In this document: positions 18,211 to 27,641 of the stretch, piece by piece
Layout: every line of letters begins with the position of its first letter
Position numbering within the stretch: position 1 is the stretch's first letter
NCBI GenBank assembly: GCA_014237855.1
Contig: JABACD010000002.1
Location: 89,379-153,378, forward strand
Direction of reading: 5' to 3'
Length of the DNA: 64,000 bases
Source: Planctomycetota bacterium
GTDB lineage: Bacteria > Planctomycetota > UBA1135 > GCA-002686595
Notes under the pieces: generated by a model
What the model was told of the DNA's origin: nothing
Seen by the model: the letters and a program-made list of their open reading frames with translations, nothing else
Database searches by the model: none
Translations under genes and position numbers: made by a program

Positions 18211-19491
18211 CTAGTTGGCGGTTAGCCCTGTCAGATCGAGTTCGACCACGAACAGCGACTTCCCCGCCGCGTTCATGCAGGTGCCAACGAGGCTGGGCGG
18301 GGTGCTCTCCATGTTTGCCTCGAGGAGCAAGAAGGTCTCTTGTTCGCCAACATCGTGGAGCAGGTGCGGGCTTGGGGCATTGGCTGACTCGATGACTGTA
18401 TTGGCGAGTGGTGAGGTGATCAGCTCAGTCAGCTGATAACCCACAGAGTCCTCGGTCGGGTACCGCAATGCTCGAGAGCGGTGAATGTCCCCTCCAACGA
18501 GGACGACTCCGGAGATCTGATTGGTGCCCAGGAAGTCGAAGATCGCCTGTCGCTCATACGGGTAGGTCATCCAGTGGTCGCGTTTTCCGGGCCGAGTCGC
18601 CCCGTTCCAGATCATCCCCGTGGCGAGCACCTTGAAGGGGGCTGTGGAGGCCGCGAGACTCTCCCTCAGCCAGGCCCACTGCAGGGAGCCGAGCAGGGTT
18701 GGCTTCTCCGGATCGATCGGGGACGGCTGGGTCCCTGCAAAGGTCCGTGCATCCAGCAGGAACACCTCGACTGGTCCACGGCGGAAATTGCAGTAGATCC
18801 CGGTCTCACCGTTTCCGTAGGAAGGATTGGCGTGGTTCTCGATGAAGGCCTGGCGAGAGTTCTCCTTTCCCGGGAGCTGACCATCGGTGTCGTTGCGCCC
18901 AAAGTCGTGATCGTCCCAGGTGGCATAGAAGGGAACTGTACCCAGCGCCAGAGCGATCTCCGGAACGGAGTAGAACTCGCGGTAACGCCGACGCTGGACC
19001 GCAAGCTCTGTCGAGTCTATGTAGGGCATGTCGCCCAGCAGTACGAGTGCCTCGGCTCCCTCTTCGAGGATGCGGCCCCAGCCAGCCTGCTTGGGGAAGC
19101 GCTTCTCGTTCGCACATGAGGCAAAGGCGATCTTCACTCGGTCTGAATCGTCTGCCGGGCCGGCCCGGAGACGGCTCAGCTCACCGATGGATTGCCCGTC
19201 ATGCAGGATCCGATACGAGTACTCCTGACCAGGTGCGAGGCCCTCGAGCTCCCAAGAGAGCGTCAGGTCATTCTTCGCCAAGGCGGTTGCTCGCCGGAGG
19301 GTGGAGGCTCCTCCATCGGGGGCCACGACCTGCAGGTCGAACTCACCCTCCTCAGATGCACGCGCCCAGACCCTGGCGCTCCCTGGACCTGCGTGTCCAA
19401 GGAAAGGCCCATGGCTCACCTGCATCTCCGACTCTTGCGTCGTGGAACCGAGTGTGAGCAGGCTACAGCTGAGGCAGACGAGCAGGGTCAT
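18211..19491 (-). CDS. PhoD-like secreted metallophosphoesterase
   Basis: 426 aa from ATG 19491, giving signal peptide MTLLVCLSCSLLTLG; an upstream Met at 19530 is also open. After an Fn-like N-terminal domain (HAGPGSARVWARASEEG to YSYRILHDGQ), the PhoD phosphatase domain has IAFASCANEKRFPKQAGW, LVLLGDMPYIDS, FYATWDDHDFGRNDTDG and VVLVGGDIHRSRALRY, with the expected metal ligands (D, D, H, H). It is probably an exported alkaline phosphatase or phosphodiesterase for phosphate scavenging. The catalytic Cys region of classical PhoD (A-S-C) is present. It lies downstream of dapA in the same direction. Confidence 0.85.
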   Translation of the reverse strand: MTLLVCLSCSLLTLGSTTQESEMQVSHGPFLGHAGPGSARVWARASEEGEFDLQVVAPDGGASTLRRATALAKNDLTLSWELEGLAPGQEYSYRILHDGQSIGELSRLRAGPADDSDRVKIAFASCANEKRFPKQAGWGRILEEGAEALVLLGDMPYIDSTELAVQRRRYREFYSVPEIALALGTVPFYATWDDHDFGRNDTDGQLPGKENSRQAFIENHANPSYGNGETGIYCNFRRGPVEVFLLDARTFAGTQPSPIDPEKPTLLGSLQWAWLRESLAASTAPFKVLATGMIWNGATRPGKRDHWMTYPYERQAIFDFLGTNQISGVVLVGGDIHRSRALRYPTEDSVGYQLTELITSPLANTVIESANAPSPHLLHDVGEQETFLLLEANMESTPPSLVGTCMNAAGKSLFVVELDLTGLTAN

Positions 19492-19556
19492 GGTGTACTT
19501 TACTGGAACAGCCTGGGAGGGGACAGGCAACCGAGCGCTGCCCTCACCGAGCTCGC

Positions 19557-20465
19557 TTACTCGACTGGTTGGACCTGGGGCGCGTAGATCGCGTTCGTAC
19601 CCGAGAGCACCTCGCGAATTCGTCTCATGCCCAGTTCGTCCAGAGGTGCGAGGGGCGCACGCAGCTCGGGACCACAGATGCCGAGCTCTGAGAGAGCTGC
19701 CTTTAGTGGTGCAGGATTGACGTCACACTCCAGGACCTCGAGCAGGGGCTCGATCTCGTTCTGGAGTTCACGCCCCATCTCGAGGTCGATGCCACTGCAG
19801 CTGGCGGTGATGATACCGGTCACATGTCTTGGCGCGAGATTGGCCACGACGCTGACGGCGCCCACGGCGCCAGCACGGCAGTAATCGAAGATCAACCGGT
19901 CTTCCCCGCACAGGATTGCAAGGTCGGTTGTGCAGGCCAGTTCGCGGACGCGGTCAATTGATGTGGAGGTCTCCTTGATGGCGATGATGCTCTCGAAGTT
20001 ACTGGAGAGCTCCGCCGCTAGCTCAGGAGTCAGGTCAACACCTGTGCGCTTGGGTACGTTGTAGAGGACAAGAGGCAGGTCGGTGGCCTCTGCGATCTCA
20101 CCGTAATGCAGGAGCATGCCGCGCCGGTTCGGGCAGTTGTAGTAGGGCGTGACCACCATGATTGCGTCCACACCCGAAGAGACTGCGAATCGTGCAAGCT
20201 CCACAGACGACCTGGTACAGTTGGTTCCAACGCCGCCGATCAGGCTCAGGCGACCGGCATTGAATTCAACAGCTGCATGCAAGAGGCTGCGGTGCTCGTA
20301 GCCGTTGAGTGTGGGGACCTCTCCTGTCGTGCCAGCCACAACAATGCCATCGGCACCCAGCTCGATGGCTCTCTCGATCATGTTCGACAGTGTGTCGAGA
20401 TCGAGGCGGCCTCCGCAAAAGGGAGTGGGAAGTGCGACGTAGCTGCCTTGGATCTGACTCATCAC
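19557..20465 (-). CDS. dapA: 4-hydroxy-tetrahydrodipicolinate synthase / DapA-family aldolase
   Basis: 302 aa starting at GTG 20465 with AGGAG 9 nt upstream; the next codon is ATG, so 20462 is an alternative. Active-site elements: VAGTTGEVPTL (Thr-Thr), VVTPYYNCPN (Tyr relay), LVLYNVPKRTGVDL (catalytic Tyr) and SIIAIKETSTSID (Schiff-base Lys). The enzyme condenses pyruvate with aspartate semialdehyde in lysine/diaminopimelate synthesis. Related aldolases (NanA, KdgD) share the fold; the motifs favour DapA. It lies 15 bp after pdxJ, so the two are probably co-transcribed. Confidence 0.9.
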   Translation of the reverse strand: MMSQIQGSYVALPTPFCGGRLDLDTLSNMIERAIELGADGIVVAGTTGEVPTLNGYEHRSLLHAAVEFNAGRLSLIGGVGTNCTRSSVELARFAVSSGVDAIMVVTPYYNCPNRRGMLLHYGEIAEATDLPLVLYNVPKRTGVDLTPELAAELSSNFESIIAIKETSTSIDRVRELACTTDLAILCGEDRLIFDYCRAGAVGAVSVVANLAPRHVTGIITASCSGIDLEMGRELQNEIEPLLEVLECDVNPAPLKAALSELGICGPELRAPLAPLDELGMRRIREVLSGTNAIYAPQVQPVE

Positions 20466-20480
20466 GGTGGGCTACTCCTG

Positions 20481-21227
20481 TCAAGATGACGGGTGGTTTC
20501 GGGATGTGGTCTCTGCTTCGCGTATGAGGCTCGCCATGCGGCCGACCGCCTGGTCAACGCCGCTGTAGAGAGACTCGGCAACGATGGCGAAGCCGATGTT
20601 CAATTCTTCAATTCCGGGTAGGCCTGCCACGGGTGCGACGTTCTCATAGTCGAGTCCATGGCCGGCGTTTACAAGTAGGCCGAGCTCCATGGCCAGCATG
20701 CTGGCCTGTTGCAGGCGTTCGAGTTCTGCTTCGCGGGCCGAGCCGGTCGCCAGTGCATAGCGCCCGGTGTGTAGCTCGACGAACATGGCGCCAAGTTCGG
20801 CGGAGGCACGGACCTGGTCGAGTTCAGGGTCGATGAAGAGGCTGACCGCTGCTCCGGTATCGGCGAGGGCTGGGACAACTCCTGTCAACCGGTCGAGCTC
20901 TGCGCGGACGTTCAAGCCTCCCTCGGTTGTGACCTCCTCGCGGCTCTCGGGTACCAGGCAGAACGCGTGTGCTCGACTCTCGAGTGCGATTCCGACGATC
21001 TCGGGAGCCAGGCTGAGCTCCAGGTTCAGTCGCGTTCCAATTGCATCTCGCAGGCGCGAGACATCCTGGTCCTGGACATGGCGTCGGTCGACACGGAGGT
21101 GACAGGTGATACCTGCTGCACCGGCGGCCTCGGCACGGAGTGCCCACTCGACCGGATCTGGAAAGCTCTCGCGACGGGCCTGACGCACCGTCGCGACGTG
21201 ATCGATATTGACGTGAAGCTTGGCCAT
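20481..21227 (-). CDS. pdxJ: Pyridoxine 5'-phosphate synthase
   Basis: 248 aa from ATG 21227 (MAKLHVNIDHVATVRQARR), the classical N-terminus; the frame is open upstream without similarity. It is a TIM barrel with conserved HVATVRQAR, GAAGITCHLRVDRRHVQD, LNLELSLAPEIVGIAL, VELHTGRYA and LLVNAGHGLDYENVAPVAG. It makes PNP from 3-amino-2-oxopropyl phosphate and DXP (DXP-dependent B6 pathway). One oddity: the normally invariant HLREDRRH has Val for Glu (HLRVDRRH). It is the first gene of an apparent operon with dapA, and divergent from rsmD. Confidence 0.95.
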   Translation of the reverse strand: MAKLHVNIDHVATVRQARRESFPDPVEWALRAEAAGAAGITCHLRVDRRHVQDQDVSRLRDAIGTRLNLELSLAPEIVGIALESRAHAFCLVPESREEVTTEGGLNVRAELDRLTGVVPALADTGAAVSLFIDPELDQVRASAELGAMFVELHTGRYALATGSAREAELERLQQASMLAMELGLLVNAGHGLDYENVAPVAGLPGIEELNIGFAIVAESLYSGVDQAVGRMASLIREAETTSRNHPSS

Positions 21228-21372
21228 TTGGGGTCGGGCGATGGGGCTGCGTCTACAATCTGATTCTAGCTCGCAGCGAGGAGGGGTCCAAAGGGTCAGC
21301 TTCTGCCTTTGTCTGGACTTCCGGGGCCACGAAGAGTCCGACCTCGGGTGCGAATTCGTTAGGCTCAGGAGA

Positions 21373-21963
21373 ATGCGCATCATCGCCGGAGAACACCGTG
21401 GCCGGAGGTTGACGGCTCCCCCGGGGCTGGGCACCCGGCCCATGCTGGACCGGGTAAGGGAAGCCCTCTTCTCGACACTCGGCCCGGGAATCGAGGGCGC
21501 CTACGCCCTCGACCTCTTTGCGGGCAGTGGGAGCCTGGGTTTCGAGGCCCTCAGCAGGGGGGCAGCCCATGCCAGGTTCGTTGAGAAGAGTCCTGGGGTG
21601 GTCTCGATCCTGGAGGACAACGCACAGGACCTCGGTGTTGCGGGTAAGTCGAGGATCGTGTGTGACAGTGCCCTCTCCGAGGGGGCCTGGGAGGCTCCGG
21701 AGGGCGAACCCCGCCGCTGGGCGGACGTGATCTTCTTCGACCCGCCCTATCCCATGCTCAAGAGCGAGGACCGCTCAGCCCTCTTCCAGGCCGTGCGCGA
21801 CCTCACGCGGAATGTCCTGCGTCCAGGAGGGCTGCTGGTCTTTCACACTCCCAGACGTGGCGTGACCGGGCTCGACTTCGATATGGGGCCGGATCTGGAT
21901 CAGCGGATCTATGGCAGCTCCGCGCTCTGGTACCTACGAGGAGACGAGGAGGTCGCGACTTGA
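21373..21963 (+). CDS. rsmD: 16S rRNA (guanine(966)-N(2))-methyltransferase RsmD
   Basis: 196 aa from ATG 21373 (MRIIAGEHRGRRL), the standard RsmD N-terminus; upstream in-frame codons belong to the pdxJ divergent region. Motifs: TRPMLDRVREALFSTL, LDLFAGSGSLGFEALSRGA (SAM-binding motif I), FVEKSPGV, and VIFFDPPYPML (motif IV D-P-P-Y). It methylates G966 of 16S rRNA in the 30S subunit. The stop overlaps the start of nagA by 3 bp. Confidence 0.92.
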   Translation: MRIIAGEHRGRRLTAPPGLGTRPMLDRVREALFSTLGPGIEGAYALDLFAGSGSLGFEALSRGAAHARFVEKSPGVVSILEDNAQDLGVAGKSRIVCDSALSEGAWEAPEGEPRRWADVIFFDPPYPMLKSEDRSALFQAVRDLTRNVLRPGGLLVFHTPRRGVTGLDFDMGPDLDQRIYGSSALWYLRGDEEVAT

Positions 21964-23108
21964 CCCGCCTGACAGGCCGACTGCTGGTGGGGGGTGAGCT
22001 TCGTCCGGGCGCTCTCACCATCGAGGGTGAGCGCATCTCAGGCTTGGAGCTCGACGAGCCTGCCTGGGAACCGGCGGATCTGCCCGTGATTGCTCCGGGG
22101 CTGATCGACCTTCACATCCATGGTTTTGCCCTTGCTGACCCTCTCGATGACCTCGAGGGGATGGCCCGGGCCCTCGCCAGGGCCGGAACGACTGGCTTCC
22201 TGCCGACCTTGTTTCCTGCGGCTCCCAGGCGCCTGGGGGCCCAGTGTGCCGACTTTGGGCCACGGCGAGACGCCCTCCCTCCCGAGGTGGCCTCGCCGCT
22301 GGGGCTGCACCTGGAGGGTCCCTTCGTGAACCCTCGCGCCGCCGGAGCCCTGCCTCTCCAGGACCTGGCAGAGCCATCGGTCGCAGCGCTGCGGGAGATC
22401 CTGGGCACGGCCAGTGGCGATGGTCGTGACATCAAGAACGTCACCCTGGCCCCCGAACTCCCTGGAAGTGCTGACCTCGTCGAGGAGCTCGTGCGCTGCG
22501 GAGTCCGGGTTTCCATGGGACACAGCCTCGCCGGCGCTGAGGAGGCAAGGGCGGCCACGCGTGCCGGGGCACGGGGGGTGACCCACCTCTACAACGCCAT
22601 GTCCGGCGTCCATCATCGGCAAACGGGCCTGGCCGGCATCGCCCTGACCGAAGATCTGCTCTACGCGGAGATCATCGGCGATCTGGTGCACGTGGGCCTC
22701 GAGGCCTGGGACCTGGCCCTGCGCTGCCGCGGTCCCCGGGGGCTCTGCCTGGTGAGTGATGCTCTCGCCGGGGCGGGGACTGGCTGTGATCACTTCCACG
22801 TGCATGGGCGAGACCACGAGATCCTGGGCGGCACCGCCTACTATCCTGCGGGGCCTGGACGGGAAGAACGTCAGCTAGCTGGTTCTGCCATGAGTCAGCT
22901 GGAGATGGTGCGTCGCCTGACAGAGCAGGGAGTTGTCTCTCTGGCGGATGCTCTGACGATGGCCTCGACCACGCCCGCTCACGCTCTGGGCCTCGAGGCT
23001 GAGCGGGGCGTCCTCAGCCCCGGAGCGCGAGCTGACCTGCTCATCCTGGGTGGTGAGGATCTTCAGCTGATGCAGGTTTGGCTCGCTGGGACATGCCTGT
23101 CCGCCTAG
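21960..23108 (+). CDS. nagA: N-acetylglucosamine-6-phosphate deacetylase
   Basis: 382 aa starting with TTG at 21960, overlapping the rsmD TGA. Amidohydrolase signatures: APGLIDLHIHGF, GLHLEGPFVNPRAAGA, VSMGHSLAGAEEARAATRAGA, GVTHLYNAMSGVHHR and CLVSDALAGAG with the catalytic Asp. It deacetylates GlcNAc-6-P to GlcN-6-P in amino-sugar catabolism. The neighbouring sulfatases in the window would fit use of amino-sugar glycans, but no nagB or transporter is adjacent. Overlap suggests co-translation with rsmD. Confidence 0.92.
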   Translation: MTRLTGRLLVGGELRPGALTIEGERISGLELDEPAWEPADLPVIAPGLIDLHIHGFALADPLDDLEGMARALARAGTTGFLPTLFPAAPRRLGAQCADFGPRRDALPPEVASPLGLHLEGPFVNPRAAGALPLQDLAEPSVAALREILGTASGDGRDIKNVTLAPELPGSADLVEELVRCGVRVSMGHSLAGAEEARAATRAGARGVTHLYNAMSGVHHRQTGLAGIALTEDLLYAEIIGDLVHVGLEAWDLALRCRGPRGLCLVSDALAGAGTGCDHFHVHGRDHEILGGTAYYPAGPGREERQLAGSAMSQLEMVRRLTEQGVVSLADALTMASTTPAHALGLEAERGVLSPGARADLLILGGEDLQLMQVWLAGTCLSA

Positions 23109-23130
23109 TATCACTCACCTTGCAGAACTA

Positions 23131-23700
23131 GTGGAGCACAAGATAGCCATGAGGAAAGAGATCGTTCTCCTCGAAGCAGAGTTTGACGCCAAGCTCCAGG
23201 TCTACTGGATGCTCAGTGTGATCATTGTCCTCTTCGTCAGCGTGGTTGGGATCCCGTTGATCCCGCTCTGGTTGATCTTCGGCCGGGGCCTGCATCGCAA
23301 GCAGCTGGAGAACTTGAGCTGCTCACTCACTGAGCGCACACTCAACCTCAAGCGCGGGGTGATCTTTCAAGTGGAGAAGAACATTCCCCTCGACAAGATT
23401 CAGGACGTCGGACTGAGAGAGGGCCCGATCCTTCGCAGGCTCGGGCTGGCGTCACTCTCAATCGAGACGGCTGGACAGAGTGCACCCCAGGGTGGTGCGG
23501 ACGCAGCCTTGGTCGGAGTGATCGATCCACTTGGCTTTCGCGATGCGGTCCTCAATCAGCGCGAAGCGATCGTTCATAAAGAACTCCCCAAGAGTGACCG
23601 GGCCCTCCCTGTACCTCAGGATCAGGACTCCGCCGTGCTGGTCGAGATACGCGACAGCCTGCACCGAATTGAAGATGTCCTGAGGGCCGCTGGAAAGTAG
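23131..23700 (+). CDS. Bacterial PH-domain membrane protein (YdbS/bPH2-like)
   Basis: 189 aa. GTG 23131 is taken; ATG 23149 (MRKEIVLLEAEF) is a good alternative with GGAG upstream. A hydrophobic pair of membrane segments (about residues 28-52, WMLSVIIVLFVSVVGIPLI) is followed by a bPH2 domain: LSCSLTERTLNLKRGVIF, EKNIPLDKIQDVGLREGP and LGLASLSIETAG. The C-terminal 50 residues are charged. This family is membrane-anchored with undefined function. It lies 22 bp after nagA and ends 2 bp before the convergent permease stop. Confidence 0.82.
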   Translation: MEHKIAMRKEIVLLEAEFDAKLQVYWMLSVIIVLFVSVVGIPLIPLWLIFGRGLHRKQLENLSCSLTERTLNLKRGVIFQVEKNIPLDKIQDVGLREGPILRRLGLASLSIETAGQSAPQGGADAALVGVIDPLGFRDAVLNQREAIVHKELPKSDRALPVPQDQDSAVLVEIRDSLHRIEDVLRAAGK

Positions 23701-23701
23701 C

Positions 23702-25804
23702 TCAGCGTGCCACGTACTCCTCGTACAGCTCTGCGATCACGTCCGGTTCTCCAAACAGCAGCAGTCGGTCGCCAGCCAGTAGGCGTGTCGATCCCCGTGG
23801 TACCAGGGTCTCATGACCGCGTCTGATGGCGGCTACCAGGCAGCGATCAGGAAGATTGATCGAGGCCAATGACTTTCCAGCCCAGGTCCAGGCCTCTGAG
23901 TGCTGTTCGATATGCACGGAGATATGTCGGTCATCACGGAGGAAGACCTCACGCAGCTGGAGTTCATTGCTGGCTTCGAGCCACTTCTCCATGAAGTCAC
24001 TCTGATCGATGCGGCTGGCGAGTTGAGCCAGGACACGCAGGTGATGCCCCGGATCTTCCTCCGGGCTGATCAGGAAGAAAGCCGCGTGAACCCCCTCGCT
24101 GAGCGACTTCTCACCGAAGACGTTTCCAGCCATGATGCGCAATTCCTTGCGGAGACGAACCAGGACGAGTCGTGGATGTTCGATGGCGGGAAGTCGCATG
24201 TGCGGCAGGGCAACTCCCTTGGCGACGGGGGTCGCGCCCATCATGGTGCCCTCGGTGAACCCAGAGACGAAGGTCTCCTTGGGCTGATCCAGGCGGCTGG
24301 CTAGTGCCAGGGAGACGCTGTCGATCACCTCGGTGAACTCGTCGACATCCTCCAGGTCGAGCACGACCGAATCGATGACGATCTCCTCAAAGGGGTCATG
24401 ATCTCGCAGGCCTTTCTCCTTGAGGATGGAGCGCAGCTCCGTATCAAGCTCTTCATGCCGCGCCTCGCCGAGGCGGGCGAAGACGTGAAAAATGGCACCG
24501 CGCCGTTCGACACGTCGCTTGCCGTAAAAGGTGTACCAGCCCACTCCAGCGGCGACCAAGCCCGCGCTGAAGAGTGTTGGCAGCCAGCCCATCTGGAAGA
24601 TCAGCAGGAAAGGTGCCATGGTCCCGAACAGAGGCAGCCACGGGTAGAACGGCGCCTTGTAGCCGGGGTCATAAGAGGCAAGGCCGCTCTCGCGCATGAC
24701 AATGACGGCCCCACAGAGGAAGGCGAACATCAACAGCTGATAGGCGCTGGCGAGCTTGGCAACCTTGAGTGGGTCGAGGCAGACCACGATCACGATGATG
24801 ATCGCGGTTGTCAGTAGGATGGACTTGAGCGGCACTCCATTCTTCGAGAGTTCGCTCAGGGCGGGAGGAGCGAGGCCGTCCCTGCTCATTGCCATCGGGT
24901 AGCGGGAGGAGGCCAGGATTCCAGCGTTACAAACCGAGAAGAAGGCCAGGATCGCGGCCATCGAGACGATTCCCTGCCCCAGGTTTCCGGCGACGGCCTT
25001 GGCTGCATCTGCCATTGGAGTGACGCTCTGCGCCAGCTCCTCCGAGGGCAGAATGCCAACCAGCACCGTCGTGCAAAGGACGTAGACGGCCAGCGATGCT
25101 GCCAGCGAGAGGAAGACTGCCTTTGGGAGGTTTCGCTCAGGATCTGCGACCTCTTCAGCGACACTGGCGACCTTGGTGACTCCAACATAGGAGATGTACA
25201 CCATTCCGGCGGTGGCAAGAATGGCCTCATTCCCAGCGCCGAAGAAGTTTGCCATGTGGGCGGTCTCGACCGCCGGGAGTCCAACCAGCACGAAGAACAG
25301 GAGTACAGTGAGCAGCCCGATGACGAGCACACGTTGCATCCCGCTGGTCTTCTTCGCGCCCAGTACGTTGAGGAAGCAGAAGATGATGGCGAAGGCAACG
25401 GCCACGAGCTTCATCACCCAGGGGCCGGGCTCGACGTAGAGCGCCACATAGGCACCCAATCCAATCAGGGCGAAGCTGGTCTTGAGCACCAGGGCCAACC
25501 AGGTGCCAAGGCCACCAACCGTCCCAACCAGGGGCCCGAGGCTACGCTCCAGGAAGTAGTAGGCCCCTCCAGCCTTTGGCATTGCAGTCGACAGCTCGAC
25601 GATGCACAGCATTGCCGGTATCAGCGGGATGGCAGCCAGGAGATAGCAAAGGATGATGGCCGGGCCCGCCATCGCAAAGGCGGGGCCGGGTAGAAGGAAC
25701 AGTCCAGCCGACAGCGTTGCACCCGTGGCAAGTGCGAACACGTCGAATAGCCCTAGCTCCTTCCGTAGTTGAGAAGTGTTGGAATTGCTCTCGGTCTCTG
25801 ACAT
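23702..25804 (-). CDS. APC-family amino acid permease fused to EIIA-like and TrkA_C-like domains
   Basis: 700 aa from ATG 25804 (MSETESNSN), directly before the conserved APC start LGLFDVFALATGATLSAGLF. Residues 10-450 contain about 12 hydrophobic segments with APC consensus features (GLFLLPGPAFAMAGPA, MPKAGGAYYFLER). Residues about 480-620 resemble a PTS EIIA type-2 domain with His535 in VALPHMRLP. Residues about 625-700 match a TrkA_C/RCK-C domain (LVAAIRRGHETLVPRGSTRL, GDRLLLFGEPD). Activity may be gated by ligand binding to TrkA_C or by the EIIA-like domain. It is divergent from the secreted protein at 25890 with 85 bp between. Confidence 0.82.
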   Translation of the reverse strand: MSETESNSNTSQLRKELGLFDVFALATGATLSAGLFLLPGPAFAMAGPAIILCYLLAAIPLIPAMLCIVELSTAMPKAGGAYYFLERSLGPLVGTVGGLGTWLALVLKTSFALIGLGAYVALYVEPGPWVMKLVAVAFAIIFCFLNVLGAKKTSGMQRVLVIGLLTVLLFFVLVGLPAVETAHMANFFGAGNEAILATAGMVYISYVGVTKVASVAEEVADPERNLPKAVFLSLAASLAVYVLCTTVLVGILPSEELAQSVTPMADAAKAVAGNLGQGIVSMAAILAFFSVCNAGILASSRYPMAMSRDGLAPPALSELSKNGVPLKSILLTTAIIIVIVVCLDPLKVAKLASAYQLLMFAFLCGAVIVMRESGLASYDPGYKAPFYPWLPLFGTMAPFLLIFQMGWLPTLFSAGLVAAGVGWYTFYGKRRVERRGAIFHVFARLGEARHEELDTELRSILKEKGLRDHDPFEEIVIDSVVLDLEDVDEFTEVIDSVSLALASRLDQPKETFVSGFTEGTMMGATPVAKGVALPHMRLPAIEHPRLVLVRLRKELRIMAGNVFGEKSLSEGVHAAFFLISPEEDPGHHLRVLAQLASRIDQSDFMEKWLEASNELQLREVFLRDDRHISVHIEQHSEAWTWAGKSLASINLPDRCLVAAIRRGHETLVPRGSTRLLAGDRLLLFGEPDVIAELYEEYVAR

Positions 25805-25889
25805 TGGGGCAGAGATTCTAACGGATGGGTGGGGTCCTGGATTAGCCTGGGACGCGCCATACCGTGAATGCGGTTGCTCGGGAGGCTCC

Positions 25890-27617
25890 ATGCGCACACT
25901 CGGTCTATTATTGTTCAGCGGGGCCCTTGCCTGCGGCCTCGCCTGGTTCATCCATGGCCACTCCGAGGGGGAATTGGGCGGGATCTCAGGAGATCGGCCT
26001 GAGGGGCTGCGACCGGAAGGCTCTGACGGAGCCCTGAGCCCGCCGAGTGCGGCGGAGGAGATCGCAGGGGCCGGCTCAATCCAGACGTCGGTGTCCGAGA
26101 AGCCCGCCGCCAGGCTTGTGGAACCGGCCCCGGTCACCCCGCCCCTGTCCTCGGAAGATCAGTCTGAGGACCCCAGTTCGGTCAGCTTCACCGGAGAGCT
26201 GGTACTTCCCAGTGGAGAGCGAATCGAGGTTGCCAGCTTTCGAGCCGAGCTAAGGGGGGAGTCAGGCCCTGCGCTGAGTGCGTCGGGGGTTGGGCAGGGA
26301 TCGATCTCCTTCCGGGGCCTGACCCCTCAGGTCTATGAGCTGTCCGTTCAGGCCGAGGGGTACACGCACGACACGCAGGTGCTCGACTACTCCGACGCGG
26401 CAGGAGAGCTCGAGGAACCGGGAGCGGTCACCGTCAGGGTGATCCTCTGGCCCTCGAACTGGATCCCGTTGGTCATTCGTACAGCTGATGGCCGTCCGTT
26501 TCGTGCTCTGGCGGAGGACCTCGGCTGGGAGGCCAGGCAGATGTTCGTGAAGGCCTTCGACATCAAGGTCAGCGCTGAGCTAGCGGGCCCAGGCTCGGAG
26601 CTTCCGGCACTAGATCCAGAGCTGGCGACCTTCCACGTTCCTTCGGGGAATCAGGTGGTGGAGCTGGCGAGCGCTGTTGCGGGTTCCTTGGAGCTGCACG
26701 TCGATCCGCCTCTGTGGGCTGGGCTCTGGATCCACGGTCAGCACTTTGCCAGTGGGATCCTGCGTTCGACCAGGGAACAGCTCTACTTCGAAATTGATCA
26801 TGAAGATGTGGCTGCCAGCCTGTCCAGGGTTGAGTTGAGAGTCGTCGACTCGGCCTCGGGCTTGCCGGTTGCCGGGGCCAGGGTGACTCTCAAGGCCGAT
26901 ATTTCATCCCATCGGCGTGCGGATCTGAGCGATCAAGAGACGGATGCTGACGGAGTGACCCGCTTCGGGTGGGTGATGCCAGGGGAGCATGTGCTGACGA
27001 TCTTGCGTGAAGGGAGCATTGTCCAGCGCATCCTGACGGTGAAGTCGGCCACGACGATCAACCTCGGTGATGTTCCCATCGGATCTTCGCCGGAGCTGAC
27101 CGTGAGAGTCGTCGACGTGCGCGGGAATGAGGTTCCCGCCTGGATCGAGATCGGTCCTTTCGAGCGGGGGCGTTCCGTGAGGGAGCTCTACCCACCCAAT
27201 ATTCACCGCAAGACGAGTGACGATGGTCATTACTCGGCTCCTGTGCCCGACCGTAAGTCGATCATCCGCGCCCGGCCTCTGCGGCTGAATGGAACCACAC
27301 GCAGCTATCCCCATGTCGGGAGCCTCAACCACCTGATTGACCCCGCAGCTCTCTTGCCCGAGCTGGTCATCATCGCCCAGGATCCTGTTGCCCTGAGCAT
27401 CGAGCCGATTTCCCCCTGGGGTGAGGGCCACAGCATCAGGTTTGAAGACGAGCTGGGGCTGGTGGTCGAACTCGTCAGCGGTGAGGCCTCCGCCAGCTTG
27501 CAGGTCAATCTCGTGCCTGGCGTCTACACGGCGCGCCGTTTCAATGGCGACGTCGAGGTTGGCTCGCTACCGGGCCAGCTCGTCAGCACGACCTCGAAGG
27601 TGGTGCGTTGCCCGTAG
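25890..27617 (+). CDS. Large secreted or anchored protein with carboxypeptidase-regulatory-like domains
   Basis: 575 aa from ATG 25890 with GGAGG just upstream; the N-terminus MRTLGLLLFSGALACGLAW is a signal peptide or single anchor. A low-complexity Ser/Pro/Glu linker (about 30-110) leads into beta-rich segments: SISFRGLTPQVYELSVQAEGY and SGLPVAGARVTLKADISSH with DADGVTRFGWVMPGEHVLTI resemble CarboxypepD_reg-like domains. No enzyme motif is seen. A role at the cell surface is inferred only from the signal and fold. It ends 24 bp before the convergent SNF2 gene. Confidence 0.7.
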   Translation: MRTLGLLLFSGALACGLAWFIHGHSEGELGGISGDRPEGLRPEGSDGALSPPSAAEEIAGAGSIQTSVSEKPAARLVEPAPVTPPLSSEDQSEDPSSVSFTGELVLPSGERIEVASFRAELRGESGPALSASGVGQGSISFRGLTPQVYELSVQAEGYTHDTQVLDYSDAAGELEEPGAVTVRVILWPSNWIPLVIRTADGRPFRALAEDLGWEARQMFVKAFDIKVSAELAGPGSELPALDPELATFHVPSGNQVVELASAVAGSLELHVDPPLWAGLWIHGQHFASGILRSTREQLYFEIDHEDVAASLSRVELRVVDSASGLPVAGARVTLKADISSHRRADLSDQETDADGVTRFGWVMPGEHVLTILREGSIVQRILTVKSATTINLGDVPIGSSPELTVRVVDVRGNEVPAWIEIGPFERGRSVRELYPPNIHRKTSDDGHYSAPVPDRKSIIRARPLRLNGTTRSYPHVGSLNHLIDPAALLPELVIIAQDPVALSIEPISPWGEGHSIRFEDELGLVVELVSGEASASLQVNLVPGVYTARRFNGDVEVGSLPGQLVSTTSKVVRCP

Positions 27618-27641
27618 TGCCTGAATCCCTGCGAACTCAGC

